Part shown: positions 7,287 through 13,989 of the stretch, piece by piece
Numbering within the stretch: position 1 is the first letter of the stretch
Layout of the letters: the number at the start of each line of letters is the position of its first letter
Position numbers and translations under genes: made by a program
Source: a virus
Direction: 5' to 3' (one strand)
Virus record (IMG/VR): IMGVR_UViG_3300037076_000291
Location: 1-20,487 of that record
DNA: 20,487 nt
Notes under the pieces: generated by a model
Database searches by the model: none
The model's input: the letters and a program-made list of their open reading frames with translations, nothing else
What the model was told of the DNA's origin: nothing

Positions 7287-7499
7287 CTACAGCGCGTGTT
7301 CGCAAGTGGATTCGAGTTCCTTGTAGACACGCAGCATCTCGATCACGTCGCCGCCCGCGATGGCCTGCTCGCCCTTTTTGATATCCCCTTGGAGCATGAT
7401 CTTGCCGAACACGCCTGCCTGACCGATCTCATCGTAACGAGGAATGATCTCGTCGCGAATGAAATTACACTTGGTCTGGATACCTTCGATCAGGTTCAT
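7287..7499 (-). CDS. Small hypothetical protein before terminase block
   Basis: A 70-residue helical, soluble protein of unknown function. It starts at ATG 7499, which overlaps the stop of the gene upstream (TAATG). The translation (MNLIEGIQTKCNFIRDEIIP and later GDVIEMLRVYKELESTCEHAL) looks like a two- or three-helix bundle with several acidic residues. Its position close before the terminase, with only the HNH gene in between, makes a packaging-related role thinkable. No small-terminase motif can be shown, so this is only context. No membrane segment or metal-binding cluster is present. Confidence 0.7.
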   Translation of the reverse strand: MNLIEGIQTKCNFIRDEIIPRYDEIGQAGVFGKIMLQGDIKKGEQAIAGGDVIEMLRVYKELESTCEHAL

Positions 7500-7813
7500 T
7501 ACTGCACCTTCCGAATCAAAGGCGCATGCAAATCGGTTATAATCCGTGAAACCTGCTCCTCAGCCTTCCCCTCATTCGCCGCCCTCTCATCCAAAATCCG
7601 AATCGCGTCCTGCAGATCTTCGCGCGTCGCCTTCTCCAGCCCGCCAGGAATCAATAGAACAGGATTCGCGTACTGAGAGAAGCCGACTCCCTGCTGTGTC
7701 ATCTCCAGGAACGTCGACATCGCCTCTTGCGACTTCACAATCAAAAGATCGTTGGGGCCAAGTGAGAGTTTCTCAACAGACTCACGCAGAATGTCCTCGT
7801 ACTTTTTGCTCAC
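7499..7813 (-). CDS. Hypothetical protein, 104 aa
   Basis: An unrecognised protein of 104 residues. The GTG at 7813 overlaps the stop of the upstream gene (GTGA), and GAGG lies four bases before it, so the start is well supported. The sequence opens with a charged helix (SKKYEDILRESVEKLSLG). It then has a strand (DLLIVKS), a helix (EAMSTFLEMTQQGVG), and a proline-glycine turn (LLIPGGLEKATREDLQDAIRIL). The pattern suggests a compact alpha/beta fold. The pairing with the 70-residue gene downstream through a TAATG junction suggests they are translated together. No function can be given. Confidence 0.72.
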   Translation of the reverse strand: MSKKYEDILRESVEKLSLGPNDLLIVKSQEAMSTFLEMTQQGVGFSQYANPVLLIPGGLEKATREDLQDAIRILDERAANEGKAEEQVSRIITDLHAPLIRKVQ

Positions 7814-8391
7814 CGAACCTCGCCCATGTCCGCCCCATCAAACCGCTTCTGATCGCGCAGTTCTTTTGGAAGCATCTTCTCCCGATTGCGCTCACGAACA
7901 CAAAGCACGCCACAGAATCGATACGGCATCGGGATGCCAGTTTCAGGATCTACCTCGGCGCCGCTCATAATCCATTGCGTCTTTCTGGCCTCTTCAAGCG
8001 TCTTCCCGCAGCCGGTGCAACGCTCGGTATTCCCTTCGTCCATGCGCTGCTGAAGAACCTCGGCCGCGAGATCGCACTGCTTGCGCATGCGCGCGAGCAT
8101 TTCAAGACCGGACGGAACTTCCAAAGAACGGAAGTACTTCCTGACTTCCAGTTCCTTCGCTTCAAGAGACAGCCACGCAGCCGTCACGGTCGCAGCCGCG
8201 GCAGAATGCGCTGAGCGCGGATTAACAGCAGGAGGCGTAGCAATAGCTTCCAAATCCTCCATCAGCAACGAGCCTGATGCCTCAGCCTCGGCGCGCTGAG
8301 CTTCGAGGGGAGATGCATGCTGACGTTTGGTAGGCGCGGCGCCGATGCCTTGTGTTGGCTGACCGGTTGTAACTGGTGCGAGACGTGACAT
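7810..8391 (-). CDS. Putative zinc-binding protein, C4 type
   Basis: A 193-residue protein with an alanine- and glutamate-rich first half and a cysteine cluster in the second half. The cysteines are C125 and C128 (CTGCGK) and C160 and C164 (CGVLC), which would bind one zinc ion. Residues 76-118 form long helices (WLSLEAKELEVRKYFRSLE, then MLARMRKQCDLAAEVLQQ), possibly a coiled coil. The C-terminus is basic with repeated KELRDQKRF-like segments. The ATG at 8391 has AAGGA seven bases upstream. A 49-base gap (8392-8440) precedes it, without a clear terminator. The helices and zinc site could fit a DNA- or terminase-binding adaptor, but I recognise no family. Confidence 0.72.
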   Translation of the reverse strand: MSRLAPVTTGQPTQGIGAAPTKRQHASPLEAQRAEAEASGSLLMEDLEAIATPPAVNPRSAHSAAAATVTAAWLSLEAKELEVRKYFRSLEVPSGLEMLARMRKQCDLAAEVLQQRMDEGNTERCTGCGKTLEEARKTQWIMSGAEVDPETGIPMPYRFCGVLCVRERNREKMLPKELRDQKRFDGADMGEVR

Positions 8392-8440
8392 TGTGGGATC
8401 CTTTCGAGGGTTGATAAATCGTAATTAAGCTGCGTAGGTG

Positions 8441-8740
8441 TCAGTCCGTTGTTACAGAGCCGTCTGGGTTGATGTGTATGGCGGGCTTCTCTGGTGAGTC
8501 AAGAATCGCCTGCAACGACTCAACAGTCGGAGCCTGATAGCAAGCAATCGCCAGATTCATCGCCATCGTGGTCTCGCGGAGGTGACGCATCGCCGCAGTC
8601 TTGTCCGCGCAGTCAGGTACCGAAGCGTCGAACAACTCGGCGAATTCCTTGGCCTTGTTGCGCAACGCGTTGTAGACCTCGACCTGCTCAGGACGAGGGG
8701 CATGGTACGAAAACCAATTGTTCAGATCGTCTTGCCACAT
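8441..8740 (-). CDS. Acb2/Tad1-type hairpin protein (anti-defence cyclic-nucleotide sponge)
   Basis: A 99-residue protein whose first 68 residues match the helical hairpin of the Acb2/Tad1 family. Characterised members bind cyclic oligonucleotide or cADPR-type signals and so block CBASS or Thoeris defence. The recognisable pattern is WFSYHAP (9-15), PEQVEVYNALRNKAKEFAEL (17-36), P42, and KTAAMRHLRETTMAMNLAIA (47-66). It parallels the family consensus Y.AP..EQ...Y..IR..AKELA.......P.S.EK..A...LE.A...ANA.IA. The C-terminal tail (residues 69-99, ending HINPDGSVTTD) is longer than in the smallest members. I chose ATG 8740, with AGGAG four to five bases upstream, rather than the TTG at 8755. Ligand and target system cannot be told from sequence. 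The assignment is from remembered consensus, not a search. Confidence 0.8.
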   Translation of the reverse strand: MWQDDLNNWFSYHAPRPEQVEVYNALRNKAKEFAELFDASVPDCADKTAAMRHLRETTMAMNLAIACYQAPTVESLQAILDSPEKPAIHINPDGSVTTD

Positions 8741-8751
8741 AAGTCTCCTTT

Positions 8752-9354
8752 TCAAAAAGTCTGTTGTTCCCTCAACGCCGATTCTTCCGGCGTCAACGGA
8801 TGCCTGGGGTCACCGTAGAGGTGGTACATCAGCTCCGATCCCCGTGCCACACGGCGCCAATACGCTTCCTCTGTCCTGAACTCCTCACGTGACGCGATGT
8901 GGTCGTCCATCTGCGGGCAGAGACTGCCATTGACCGCCATTTGAATTCGGACCCCGCCGTTGCCCAGGTCCTCATACTTGACCAGTTCGTACTTGCCGTC
9001 CTTCGTGCGTCGCGCGTGGTCGTCCCAATCAAACGCTTCGGATGCCTCCCGATTCCTCTTAGCATCGAGAGACATCTCCCGCATCAAACCCAATTCCATC
9101 GGGGACCGCTGGCGACGGCGCATGGGGCCTTGAAGCAACTGGCCATCCTTCGCAAGCTGCTTCCTGACCTCGCGCTTGAAGAACGAATCAGTCATCACCC
9201 GCACCGAGAGTTTGTGATTCACCTCCCGGCAGGCCTTGCAGCCGAAGACATAGGCGTTGTCCCGATACTGGAGGAAGTCCATGCGCCGGGGGCGGCCCTG
9301 GGGATGCTGCGGATTGTCGCAATTTGGGAGCGCTTGATCTGGGAGAGTAGCCAT
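8752..9354 (-). CDS. Zinc-ribbon hypothetical protein
   Basis: A 200-residue protein of unknown function with a zinc-ribbon-like N-terminus: C12 and H17 (NCDNPQHPQG), then C39 and C42 (FGCKACRE). A basic helical segment follows (SFFKREVRKQLAKDGQ and MRRRQRSPMELGLMREM), then an acidic C-terminus with strands (YELVKYEDL, VRIQMAV). I chose ATG 9354: it overlaps the stop of the upstream gene as TAATG, and the translation before it is not protein-like. It is followed after 11 bases by the Acb2/Tad1-like gene. A nucleic-acid-binding or regulatory role is plausible from the ribbon plus basic helices, but this is inference. Confidence 0.75.
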   Translation of the reverse strand: MATLPDQALPNCDNPQHPQGRPRRMDFLQYRDNAYVFGCKACREVNHKLSVRVMTDSFFKREVRKQLAKDGQLLQGPMRRRQRSPMELGLMREMSLDAKRNREASEAFDWDDHARRTKDGKYELVKYEDLGNGGVRIQMAVNGSLCPQMDDHIASREEFRTEEAYWRRVARGSELMYHLYGDPRHPLTPEESALREQQTF

Positions 9355-9710
9355 TAGGCGACCAACTTTCCCATTCGGGCTGCAAGTACTTCTTCTCGCG
9401 TCGCAAACACTCTGCACCCCGGATAACAATCCCACCAGAGTTCGCCGTCAAGCGCATACCCCTCTCCGTTCGGATAAAAGGGATGACGACCTGGATGGTA
9501 GTGACGCTCGCGGACCCGAGCCTGAACGATGGTGTACCCACCACGAGCCCGGCGCCACACCCCAGAGCCGTCGACTCTCGTATGCGCTCGATCCCGAACC
9601 CAAACATACTGACCGCGCCGGAACCGAAACACTCCCTGTGGCCAACGAGCGCGCAAACGCTGGCCTTTATTGCTAATGCCGTAGCCCTCAGCCTCTTGAA
9701 GTTCAATCAT
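9354..9710 (-). CDS. Hypothetical Arg/Tyr-rich protein, 118 aa
   Basis: An unrecognised protein of 118 residues, rich in arginine, tryptophan and tyrosine. The middle, from VFRFRRGQYVWVRDRAHTR to RRARGGYTIVQARVRER, alternates basic and aromatic residues like a small beta-barrel. The tail has WWDCYPGCRVFATREEVLAAR, with two cysteines. The ATG at 9710 has a weak AAGG site about ten bases upstream. It begins directly after a 13-base palindrome (9711-9723). Its stop overlaps the next start by one base. The barrel-like pattern would fit nucleic-acid binding, but there is no recognisable domain. Another frame of 172 codons across this region (9188-9706) was judged a shadow. Confidence 0.65.
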   Translation of the reverse strand: MIELQEAEGYGISNKGQRLRARWPQGVFRFRRGQYVWVRDRAHTRVDGSGVWRRARGGYTIVQARVRERHYHPGRHPFYPNGEGYALDGELWWDCYPGCRVFATREEVLAARMGKLVA

Positions 9711-9723
9711 AGGTTTGCAACCT
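9711..9723 (-). promoter_or_regulatory. 13-bp palindrome directly before the 9710 start
   Basis: The bases AGGTTTGCAACCT form a perfect 5-3-5 inverted repeat that touches the ATG of the gene at 9354-9710. The core TTTGCAA also makes up the arms of the larger palindrome at 19404-19418. A weak promoter may lie upstream on the minus strand (TTGAAG at 9752-9747, 16 bases, TAGGAT at 9730-9725), which would put the transcription start inside the palindrome. It could be an operator, or a small hairpin that limits translation. Chance is possible for a repeat this short. Confidence 0.3.
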
Positions 9724-9737
9724 TATCCTACACCAAC

Positions 9738-10514
9738 TTACCGAACCTTCAACGCGCGGTCCCAAGTCTTGATTTGTCCCTGGCCCAGGCAGACCGGACA
9801 GGCCCCCTGGAACCCGGATTCGCCGACGATCTGCCCGCCGCCGCCGCAGCGGCCGCACGGCCTGCCCGTCGTCGCCAGATTGCGCGGCTCACGCTTGCGC
9901 GGGCCGGGCTTGGCAGGAGCTTCAGCCTCGACCTCAACCGGGTCCGCTCCAGCCTGCACCGCCTGCTGGCGCTGGAATCGCTGGTCCTCAGCCACGCGCA
10001 CAGCGTCAGCTTCAGCCTGCGCAGCTTCTTCCAGCAGCCGCTCCATCTCAGCCTCAGCCAACTCCGGCGCAGGCGGCGCAGCGGCATCCTGGTAGATGCG
10101 TGGGGCGCGCTTGGCCGCGGGTATCTTGACCGGATCACTAGGACCGGGAGTGGGGGAAGGAACTTCACCTGTGGCTGCCTCGCCCGTGACTCCTGCTTCG
10201 AGGTCCGCGGTGAACTGATCCTGGATGTCAGGGGCGGGGGGAGTCTGCGCCTCAATAGCCGCCTTATGACGAGCAGCCACGACAGCGTAAGTAGAATACT
10301 CAGCGGCCGGTACTGCATCTGCACCTTTGCCGTTCCGCTTCATCACCCGCATCTCACCATCAACTATGATCGTGACGCGCTTCGCTGCTGCAGCCATGGG
10401 GAGAACGGCCTGCGACATGGCCTTGCCGATCGGGCCGACCGAGTTGATGATGAAGTCCCCATCATCCAAAGTTACGGTCAGAGCGGGTTTTACGCTTTCG
10501 ATTTCGTTGCTCAC
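9738..10514 (-). CDS. Protein with C-terminal DnaJ-type zinc finger
   Basis: A 258-residue protein. Residues 220-248 hold two CxxCxGxG-type repeats (CGRCGGGGQ and CPVCLGQGQ, with C220, C223, C239 and C242), the pattern of half a DnaJ cysteine-rich domain. The N-terminal 65 residues look folded (LTVTLDDGDFIINSVG, KRVTIIVDGEMRVMKR). The middle is an alanine-, proline- and glutamate-rich linker with a likely coiled coil (LAEAEMERLLEEAAQAEADAVR). No J domain is present, so it is not a true DnaJ. Such fingers in phage proteins usually serve zinc-dependent protein or nucleic-acid contacts. The GTG at 10514 has GAGGT six bases upstream and follows the preceding stop directly. Function is unknown. 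Confidence 0.78.
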   Translation of the reverse strand: MSNEIESVKPALTVTLDDGDFIINSVGPIGKAMSQAVLPMAAAAKRVTIIVDGEMRVMKRNGKGADAVPAAEYSTYAVVAARHKAAIEAQTPPAPDIQDQFTADLEAGVTGEAATGEVPSPTPGPSDPVKIPAAKRAPRIYQDAAAPPAPELAEAEMERLLEEAAQAEADAVRVAEDQRFQRQQAVQAGADPVEVEAEAPAKPGPRKREPRNLATTGRPCGRCGGGGQIVGESGFQGACPVCLGQGQIKTWDRALKVR

Positions 10515-11030
10515 TTAATTACCTCGTTTCAAATATTCTTGCAGCCGCGCGTCCACTTCCTCGTCTGAAGTTCCGGAGATTTCGAAGCCCGGTGCCTGCT
10601 CACCGGCCTCGCCGTGACTTACTCTTCCGGCTTGGGCATAAGTGGCGGAATCTCGATTGAGATCTTCGAGTTCATCTTGGATGCGCTTGCCGTCCTCGGA
10701 GACTTCGAGGATCTCAAACTCGTTGTCGGTGCGATGCCAGTTCTGTTCGGCCAACTCGCGAGGCTCTTGCTTCTTTGTGCCAATAGCAAATGCACCAGGC
10801 TTGCCATCCTTACCAGCATTAGCGAAGAGAACTTTGTCGACCTGTTGGCCTTGAGGGTTGAAGTAGTGGACGTTGCCGTTGTCGTCGAAACGGGTTTCGA
10901 GGGGAGTGCCTTCGGCATCGACAGGGGATGGAAGATTTTCGCGTTTACGGAGAGCGGTCAGGGCAGCGGCACGAAATTCGCGACGCTGTTCCCAAAAATT
11001 TTCAATACGCTGGAAGAGATTATTAGGCAT
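10515..11030 (-). CDS. Hypothetical acidic protein, 171 aa
   Basis: An unrecognised protein of 171 residues. I chose ATG 11030, with GAGGAG seven bases before it; nine codons of extra frame upstream lie inside the previous gene. The start overlaps the stop of the glycosyltransferase-like gene by eight bases. The N-terminus is a basic helix (LFQRIENFWEQRREFRAAALTALRKR). A short beta segment follows (TRFDDNGNVHYFNPQGQQVD), and the second half is acidic and helical (FEILEVSEDGKRIQDELEDLNRD, later TSDEEVDARLQEYLKRG). The composition fits a soluble scaffold or adaptor protein. Whether it belongs to the sugar cassette upstream or to the small-gene block downstream is unclear. Confidence 0.7.
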   Translation of the reverse strand: MPNNLFQRIENFWEQRREFRAAALTALRKRENLPSPVDAEGTPLETRFDDNGNVHYFNPQGQQVDKVLFANAGKDGKPGAFAIGTKKQEPRELAEQNWHRTDNEFEILEVSEDGKRIQDELEDLNRDSATYAQAGRVSHGEAGEQAPGFEISGTSDEEVDARLQEYLKRGN

Positions 11031-11874
11031 TAGTGGGCTCCTCAATCTTGCTCTCATGACCTGTCCGCACCACCATGCTGTTCCTATTCCTGACCTCCTG
11101 CATCAAGTCATCGAACCGGCTATCGTTCTTTTTCACAACCCCCGGATCGTGAATTGACAAAACCCGATCAGGATTATCGTTGGTAAAAAGCTGATCGTCT
11201 TCAAAAATAGAAATGCCATTCGCACCGTAGACTTCGACAGGCTGCATGCGTAAAGGATCGTCCCACGCAAGTTCTCCTTTGAGCACCTCGCCAAGCCAGA
11301 AATCGTCCCAAAGTCTATCGGGAGTAGGCAGGTGCAATCCAAAGCCGATATCCAAAGTTTTAGGCCACGCGGCAAAATAATCCTCGCGCCAAGTTGCTGC
11401 AACGATCATCTCCATCGCTTTGCGCGACAGCCAAATTCCAACTCCGCCGTGAAAAAAGTCAAAGTAGCGCATCGGCGTCTTAAAGACTCCGCCGAGTTGC
11501 AGTTTGCACGGAAACAAACCAGCGTACGAAAAACTTTCGAGACCGGCTTTGAGAAGACGATCCGGCCAAAACCAAGTATCGTCCATGGCCCTCCATAAGT
11601 AGCTGGCCCCTTGATCCAAAGCCCATCGGCACGCAGCTTGATTTTTCAAATGAAGATGCGTCTTCATATCCGATCCCGGAGAGTGGAGGATCTCCTCATC
11701 TCGCAGTCCCGTCCGTTCCCAGTCACCTTCGTGAACGGCATCGCCGAATACAAACTTGTACGGAATTGGAGAATCGACGAGGAACTGCGCGCGGGCTATC
11801 TGACGATAGTGCCAGCGGGAAGGGTGGTGCGCAGTTAAGATAGCCGCTACTACTTTAGGCTGTGGCTGAGGCAT
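11023..11874 (-). CDS. GT31/fringe-like glycosyltransferase
   Basis: A 283-residue cytoplasmic protein that looks like a GT-A glycosyltransferase of the galactosyltransferase/fringe kind. The donor- and metal-binding acidic motif is RAMDDTWFWPDRLLKAG (95-111). GGVGIWLSRKAMEMI (143-157) is the typical glycine turn and helix. WDDFWLGEVL (189-198) stands where the family has its catalytic EDV-like acid pair. The N-terminus (KVVAAILTAHHPSR) is the first strand of the fold. There is no signal peptide or membrane anchor. The ATG at 11874 has GGAG six bases upstream and overlaps the end of the HNH-type gene by 20 bases. It would transfer a sugar from a nucleotide donor; donor and acceptor are unknown. 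It is the last enzyme of the cassette. Confidence 0.72.
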   Translation of the reverse strand: MPQPQPKVVAAILTAHHPSRWHYRQIARAQFLVDSPIPYKFVFGDAVHEGDWERTGLRDEEILHSPGSDMKTHLHLKNQAACRWALDQGASYLWRAMDDTWFWPDRLLKAGLESFSYAGLFPCKLQLGGVFKTPMRYFDFFHGGVGIWLSRKAMEMIVAATWREDYFAAWPKTLDIGFGLHLPTPDRLWDDFWLGEVLKGELAWDDPLRMQPVEVYGANGISIFEDDQLFTNDNPDRVLSIHDPGVVKKNDSRFDDLMQEVRNRNSMVVRTGHESKIEEPTNA

Positions 11875-12766
11875 TACGTTTCTCCATTCTGTTTTTTCTT
11901 TGCCATGCGCTTTTAGTCGCGCTTAGACACATCTTGCAGCGACTCCTGGGCGTCTTTCTCTTTCCATCAGAAACTGTGACCTTATTGTCTCCCTCGATGA
12001 GATGCCCACGCATGCAACGCCCGCCATACTTCTTTCTCTTATTAACAGCCTGTTCTTGTGCAGTGGCCCATCGACAATTTCCCAATTCGTAGTTTCCATC
12101 ATTGTCGGGGAATCGGTCGATAGACTTACCGCCAGGGCATTCTCCCATGTCTCGAAAGAAATTTTCAAAATTCAACCACTCAGGACTCACAGTTATTCCC
12201 CTACCGCCATAGTCTTTCCACCTAGGCTTGCTGGGATTAAAACACCTTGCAAGCATCCCCTGCCAAATGTGATAAGTCCGAGTGTGAGACATCCCGTGCG
12301 TAGTCGAAGCCTTGCCTCGACTGTCCCGATACCAGCATCCACAACTTTTGGTCATACCATCAAGCAAATTAAATTTGCTTACTACCGTCTCTTTTCCGCA
12401 TTCGCACTGACACAACCAAAAGCGTGTCTTTTTCAATCTGCCTTCATTACGCAAGCAAATGACTGTTAGCCGCCCGAACACTCTGCCAGTCAAGTCTTGC
12501 TTCGAAGTATTTGCTTTGGAGCGAGCAATAAAACCTTCACGACCAATGCAGCCGCAACTAAGAGTACGACCAGCTCTTAACGTGTATTTACTGGTCGAAA
12601 CTTCTTTCCCGCAGTCACAACGACAGCGCCACAACTCCATTTGCTGAGCATTGCGACCGCCGGGGCCGATTACAGTCAATCGACCGAATTTTTTCCCGAG
12701 GTAATCTTCGATTAGAATGTAAGGCACAGCAGCGCCATGTGGTAAAGTTTTCTTTGGGGTCGTCAT
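11855..12766 (-). CDS. HNH-type putative homing endonuclease
   Basis: A 303-residue protein of a type common in phages as a free-standing homing endonuclease. Two tandem cysteine modules occupy 24-73 (FGRLTVIG, LWRCRCDCGKEV, SCGC) and 94-144 (FGRLTVIC, FWLCQCECGKET, SCGC). Each probably binds zinc and DNA, and each resembles the N-terminus of the HNH-AP2 protein at 6503-7207. The nuclease-like part spans about 160-242 (YHIWQGMLARCFNP, YGGRGITVSPEW, SIDRFPDNDGNYELGNCRWAT, EQAVNK). A last zinc ribbon has CMRGH (251-255) and CKMC (277-280). I chose ATG 12766, with GGAGGA just before it. It splits the sugar cassette, since the glycosyltransferase downstream starts within its end. The nuclease function is inferred from the family pattern. 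Confidence 0.85.
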   Translation of the reverse strand: MTTPKKTLPHGAAVPYILIEDYLGKKFGRLTVIGPGGRNAQQMELWRCRCDCGKEVSTSKYTLRAGRTLSCGCIGREGFIARSKANTSKQDLTGRVFGRLTVICLRNEGRLKKTRFWLCQCECGKETVVSKFNLLDGMTKSCGCWYRDSRGKASTTHGMSHTRTYHIWQGMLARCFNPSKPRWKDYGGRGITVSPEWLNFENFFRDMGECPGGKSIDRFPDNDGNYELGNCRWATAQEQAVNKRKKYGGRCMRGHLIEGDNKVTVSDGKRKTPRSRCKMCLSATKSAWQRKNRMEKRNASATA

Positions 12767-12853
12767 ATTCGTTCCTCCAGAACGATGAGACATGAATCGG
12801 GAGTTCACGCTCCCGGTTCCCCCATTATAGAACACGCTGGTGGCTAAAGTCAG
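12767..12853 (-). promoter_or_regulatory. Promoter and two-hairpin leader of the 12766 HNH-type gene
   Basis: On the minus strand, CTGACT (12853-12848) and a perfect TATAAT (12829-12824) are 18 bases apart, a good sigma-70-type promoter. It lies in the only sizeable gap of the sugar cassette. A hairpin CGGGAG-CGTGAA-CTCCCG (12815-12798) is centred about 40 bases before the ATG. The second hairpin, TCGTT-CTGGAGG-AACGA, carries the ribosome site GGAGG in its loop and ends two bases before the ATG. Order and spacing match the leader at 7208-7271. Confidence 0.62.
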
Positions 12854-12856
12854 CAC

Positions 12857-13402
12857 CTATTGCTTTCCTTTCGCAACAATCCGAAGCACATGCGGATCTT
12901 CAGCGCCGAACTTGGCGCGGCCGAATCCCTCTTCGTAATGGAGTACTCTCCACCCGCTGCCGATCATCTCTGACACAAGCCCCTGCCCATCGATCAACCT
13001 TCGCTTATGATCATTCCCCGGCTTGTCCAGATTCGACCTTGCTTCAATGTAAATCGTCGCACCCCACCGGAATGCCCAGTCCAGAATCTTCTTCTGCAAA
13101 CGCGCTTCGATCGCATGGAAGAGGAACCTGCAGTACACGACCTCGACCTCTGGATCCGCGCGCAGGTAGTCCTCCAGAGTCATCGGCAGGAACCCGGCTG
13201 CCTGCGGCGCGAACACGTCCACGCCGTACGCAAGAGGATTCTGCTGGCGGAAGTACCGGGTGTCCCGGCCTGTGCCGCAGCCCAAATCAACGATGCGCCG
13301 GTTGTGAAGGAACTGACCGGCCCAAATCGCGAATGACGACGGGACTGCAAGTTCGAGATGAGGCTTCGAGTAAAACTCCCGCCAGTGTTCTTCGTTCATC
13401 AT
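12857..13402 (-). CDS. Class I SAM-dependent methyltransferase
   Basis: A 181-residue methyltransferase of the Rossmann-fold class. Motif I, the SAM-binding loop, is RIVDLGCGTGRDTRYF at 36-51. Further strands follow (YGVDVFAP; VEVVYCRFLFHAIE, around motif IV; and ATIYIEARS). The N-terminus MNEEHWREFYSKPH resembles methyltransferases of sugar or tellurite-resistance type. The ATG at 13402 overlaps the LicD-like stop as ATGA; GAGGACAC is the likely ribosome site, and ATG 13399 is an alternative. The substrate cannot be read from the sequence. Being translationally coupled to sugar-transfer enzymes, it probably methylates a sugar or glycan intermediate, which is inference. The gene ends two to three bases before the promoter of the HNH-type gene. 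Confidence 0.85.
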   Translation of the reverse strand: MMNEEHWREFYSKPHLELAVPSSFAIWAGQFLHNRRIVDLGCGTGRDTRYFRQQNPLAYGVDVFAPQAAGFLPMTLEDYLRADPEVEVVYCRFLFHAIEARLQKKILDWAFRWGATIYIEARSNLDKPGNDHKRRLIDGQGLVSEMIGSGWRVLHYEEGFGRAKFGAEDPHVLRIVAKGKQ

Positions 13403-13989
13403 TTCGTGTCCTCGTAGTTCAATGGCGACTCCGCCCAATCCCAGGTTCCACCGCGCTCGACCGGTGCGACAGGCGTGCGCCAGTCAGGGCCGTAGTTCGC
13501 TTCGAGCCAGGCTTCAGCATTCGATGGGATGACAAACCTGCTGCCGCAGAACTCTATCGTAGAAGGGAACGACGGCCGAGCTGGAAACACCTGACGCCGC
13601 GGCCCGCTCGGGGTGTGGATCGTCGCATAGCAGTGATCTTCGTCCCGCTGGTAGAAGAACAGGTCCACATACACCCCGTCCGGCGACCAGAACGCAAACT
13701 GATGCCCATGGCCATGCGAACCGAATTCATGAGCCAGGCGGAAGTCGTTGGCTGCGAAAGCGACGTAAATCCGGAGATGAGAACCGCAGTCGTCCCAGAT
13801 CCCCAAGTCAATGTCCGAATCGTGAGGAAGGAAGTCGTGATCGCGAATGGCACCAAGCAACGTGCCGTGGGAGAGAAAGAAAGGAACTCCGAGAGTACCG
13901 AGAATCTTTTTCACATGCAGGAGGGTCTTCACTCCGGCTGCGTGCTTGGCGGGATCGGCGAAAGAGGTTTCTGTTGTCGTGGTGATCAC
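13399..13989 (-). CDS. LicD/fukutin-type phosphotransferase
   Basis: A 196-residue protein of the LicD family in the nucleotidyltransferase fold. The hallmark is FFLSHGTLLGAIRDHDFLPH (37-56), followed at once by DSDIDLGI (57-64), with catalytic acids D59 and D61. The later VYVDLFFYQRDED (105-118 region) gives the third acid. EAWLEANYGPDWRTP near the C-terminus is also typical of the family. LicD proteins transfer phosphocholine, and relatives transfer other phospho-groups such as ribitol phosphate, onto glycans from CDP-linked donors. GTG 13989 overlaps the stop of the upstream gene (GTGA), with AGGA about ten bases upstream. The protein has no membrane segment. Its place between a GT2-like enzyme and a methyltransferase supports a role in decorating a glycan. 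Confidence 0.85.
   Translation of the reverse strand: MITTTTETSFADPAKHAAGVKTLLHVKKILGTLGVPFFLSHGTLLGAIRDHDFLPHDSDIDLGIWDDCGSHLRIYVAFAANDFRLAHEFGSHGHGHQFAFWSPDGVYVDLFFYQRDEDHCYATIHTPSGPRRQVFPARPSFPSTIEFCGSRFVIPSNAEAWLEANYGPDWRTPVAPVERGGTWDWAESPLNYEDTK

Noticed and set aside
7546-8214. 222-codon open frame on the plus strand
   Set aside because: Antisense of two minus-strand genes joined by a GTGA overlap; no domain and no start signal.
9188-9706. 172-codon minus-strand frame
   Set aside because: It runs across two other minus-strand genes that have a coupled TAATG junction and a zinc-ribbon pattern. Its own translation looks like a frame-shifted shadow.
9483-10568. 361-codon open frame on the plus strand
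   Set aside because: It is antisense to three well-supported minus-strand genes (9354-9710, 9738-10514, 10515-11030). Its translation is rich in Leu, Ser and Arg without any domain pattern, and it has no ribosome site.
12798-12815. Rho-independent terminator after the 12857-13402 methyltransferase
   Set aside because: The stem CGGGAG/CTCCCG is strong, but no T-run follows on the minus strand, and it lies downstream of a good promoter as part of the HNH leader.
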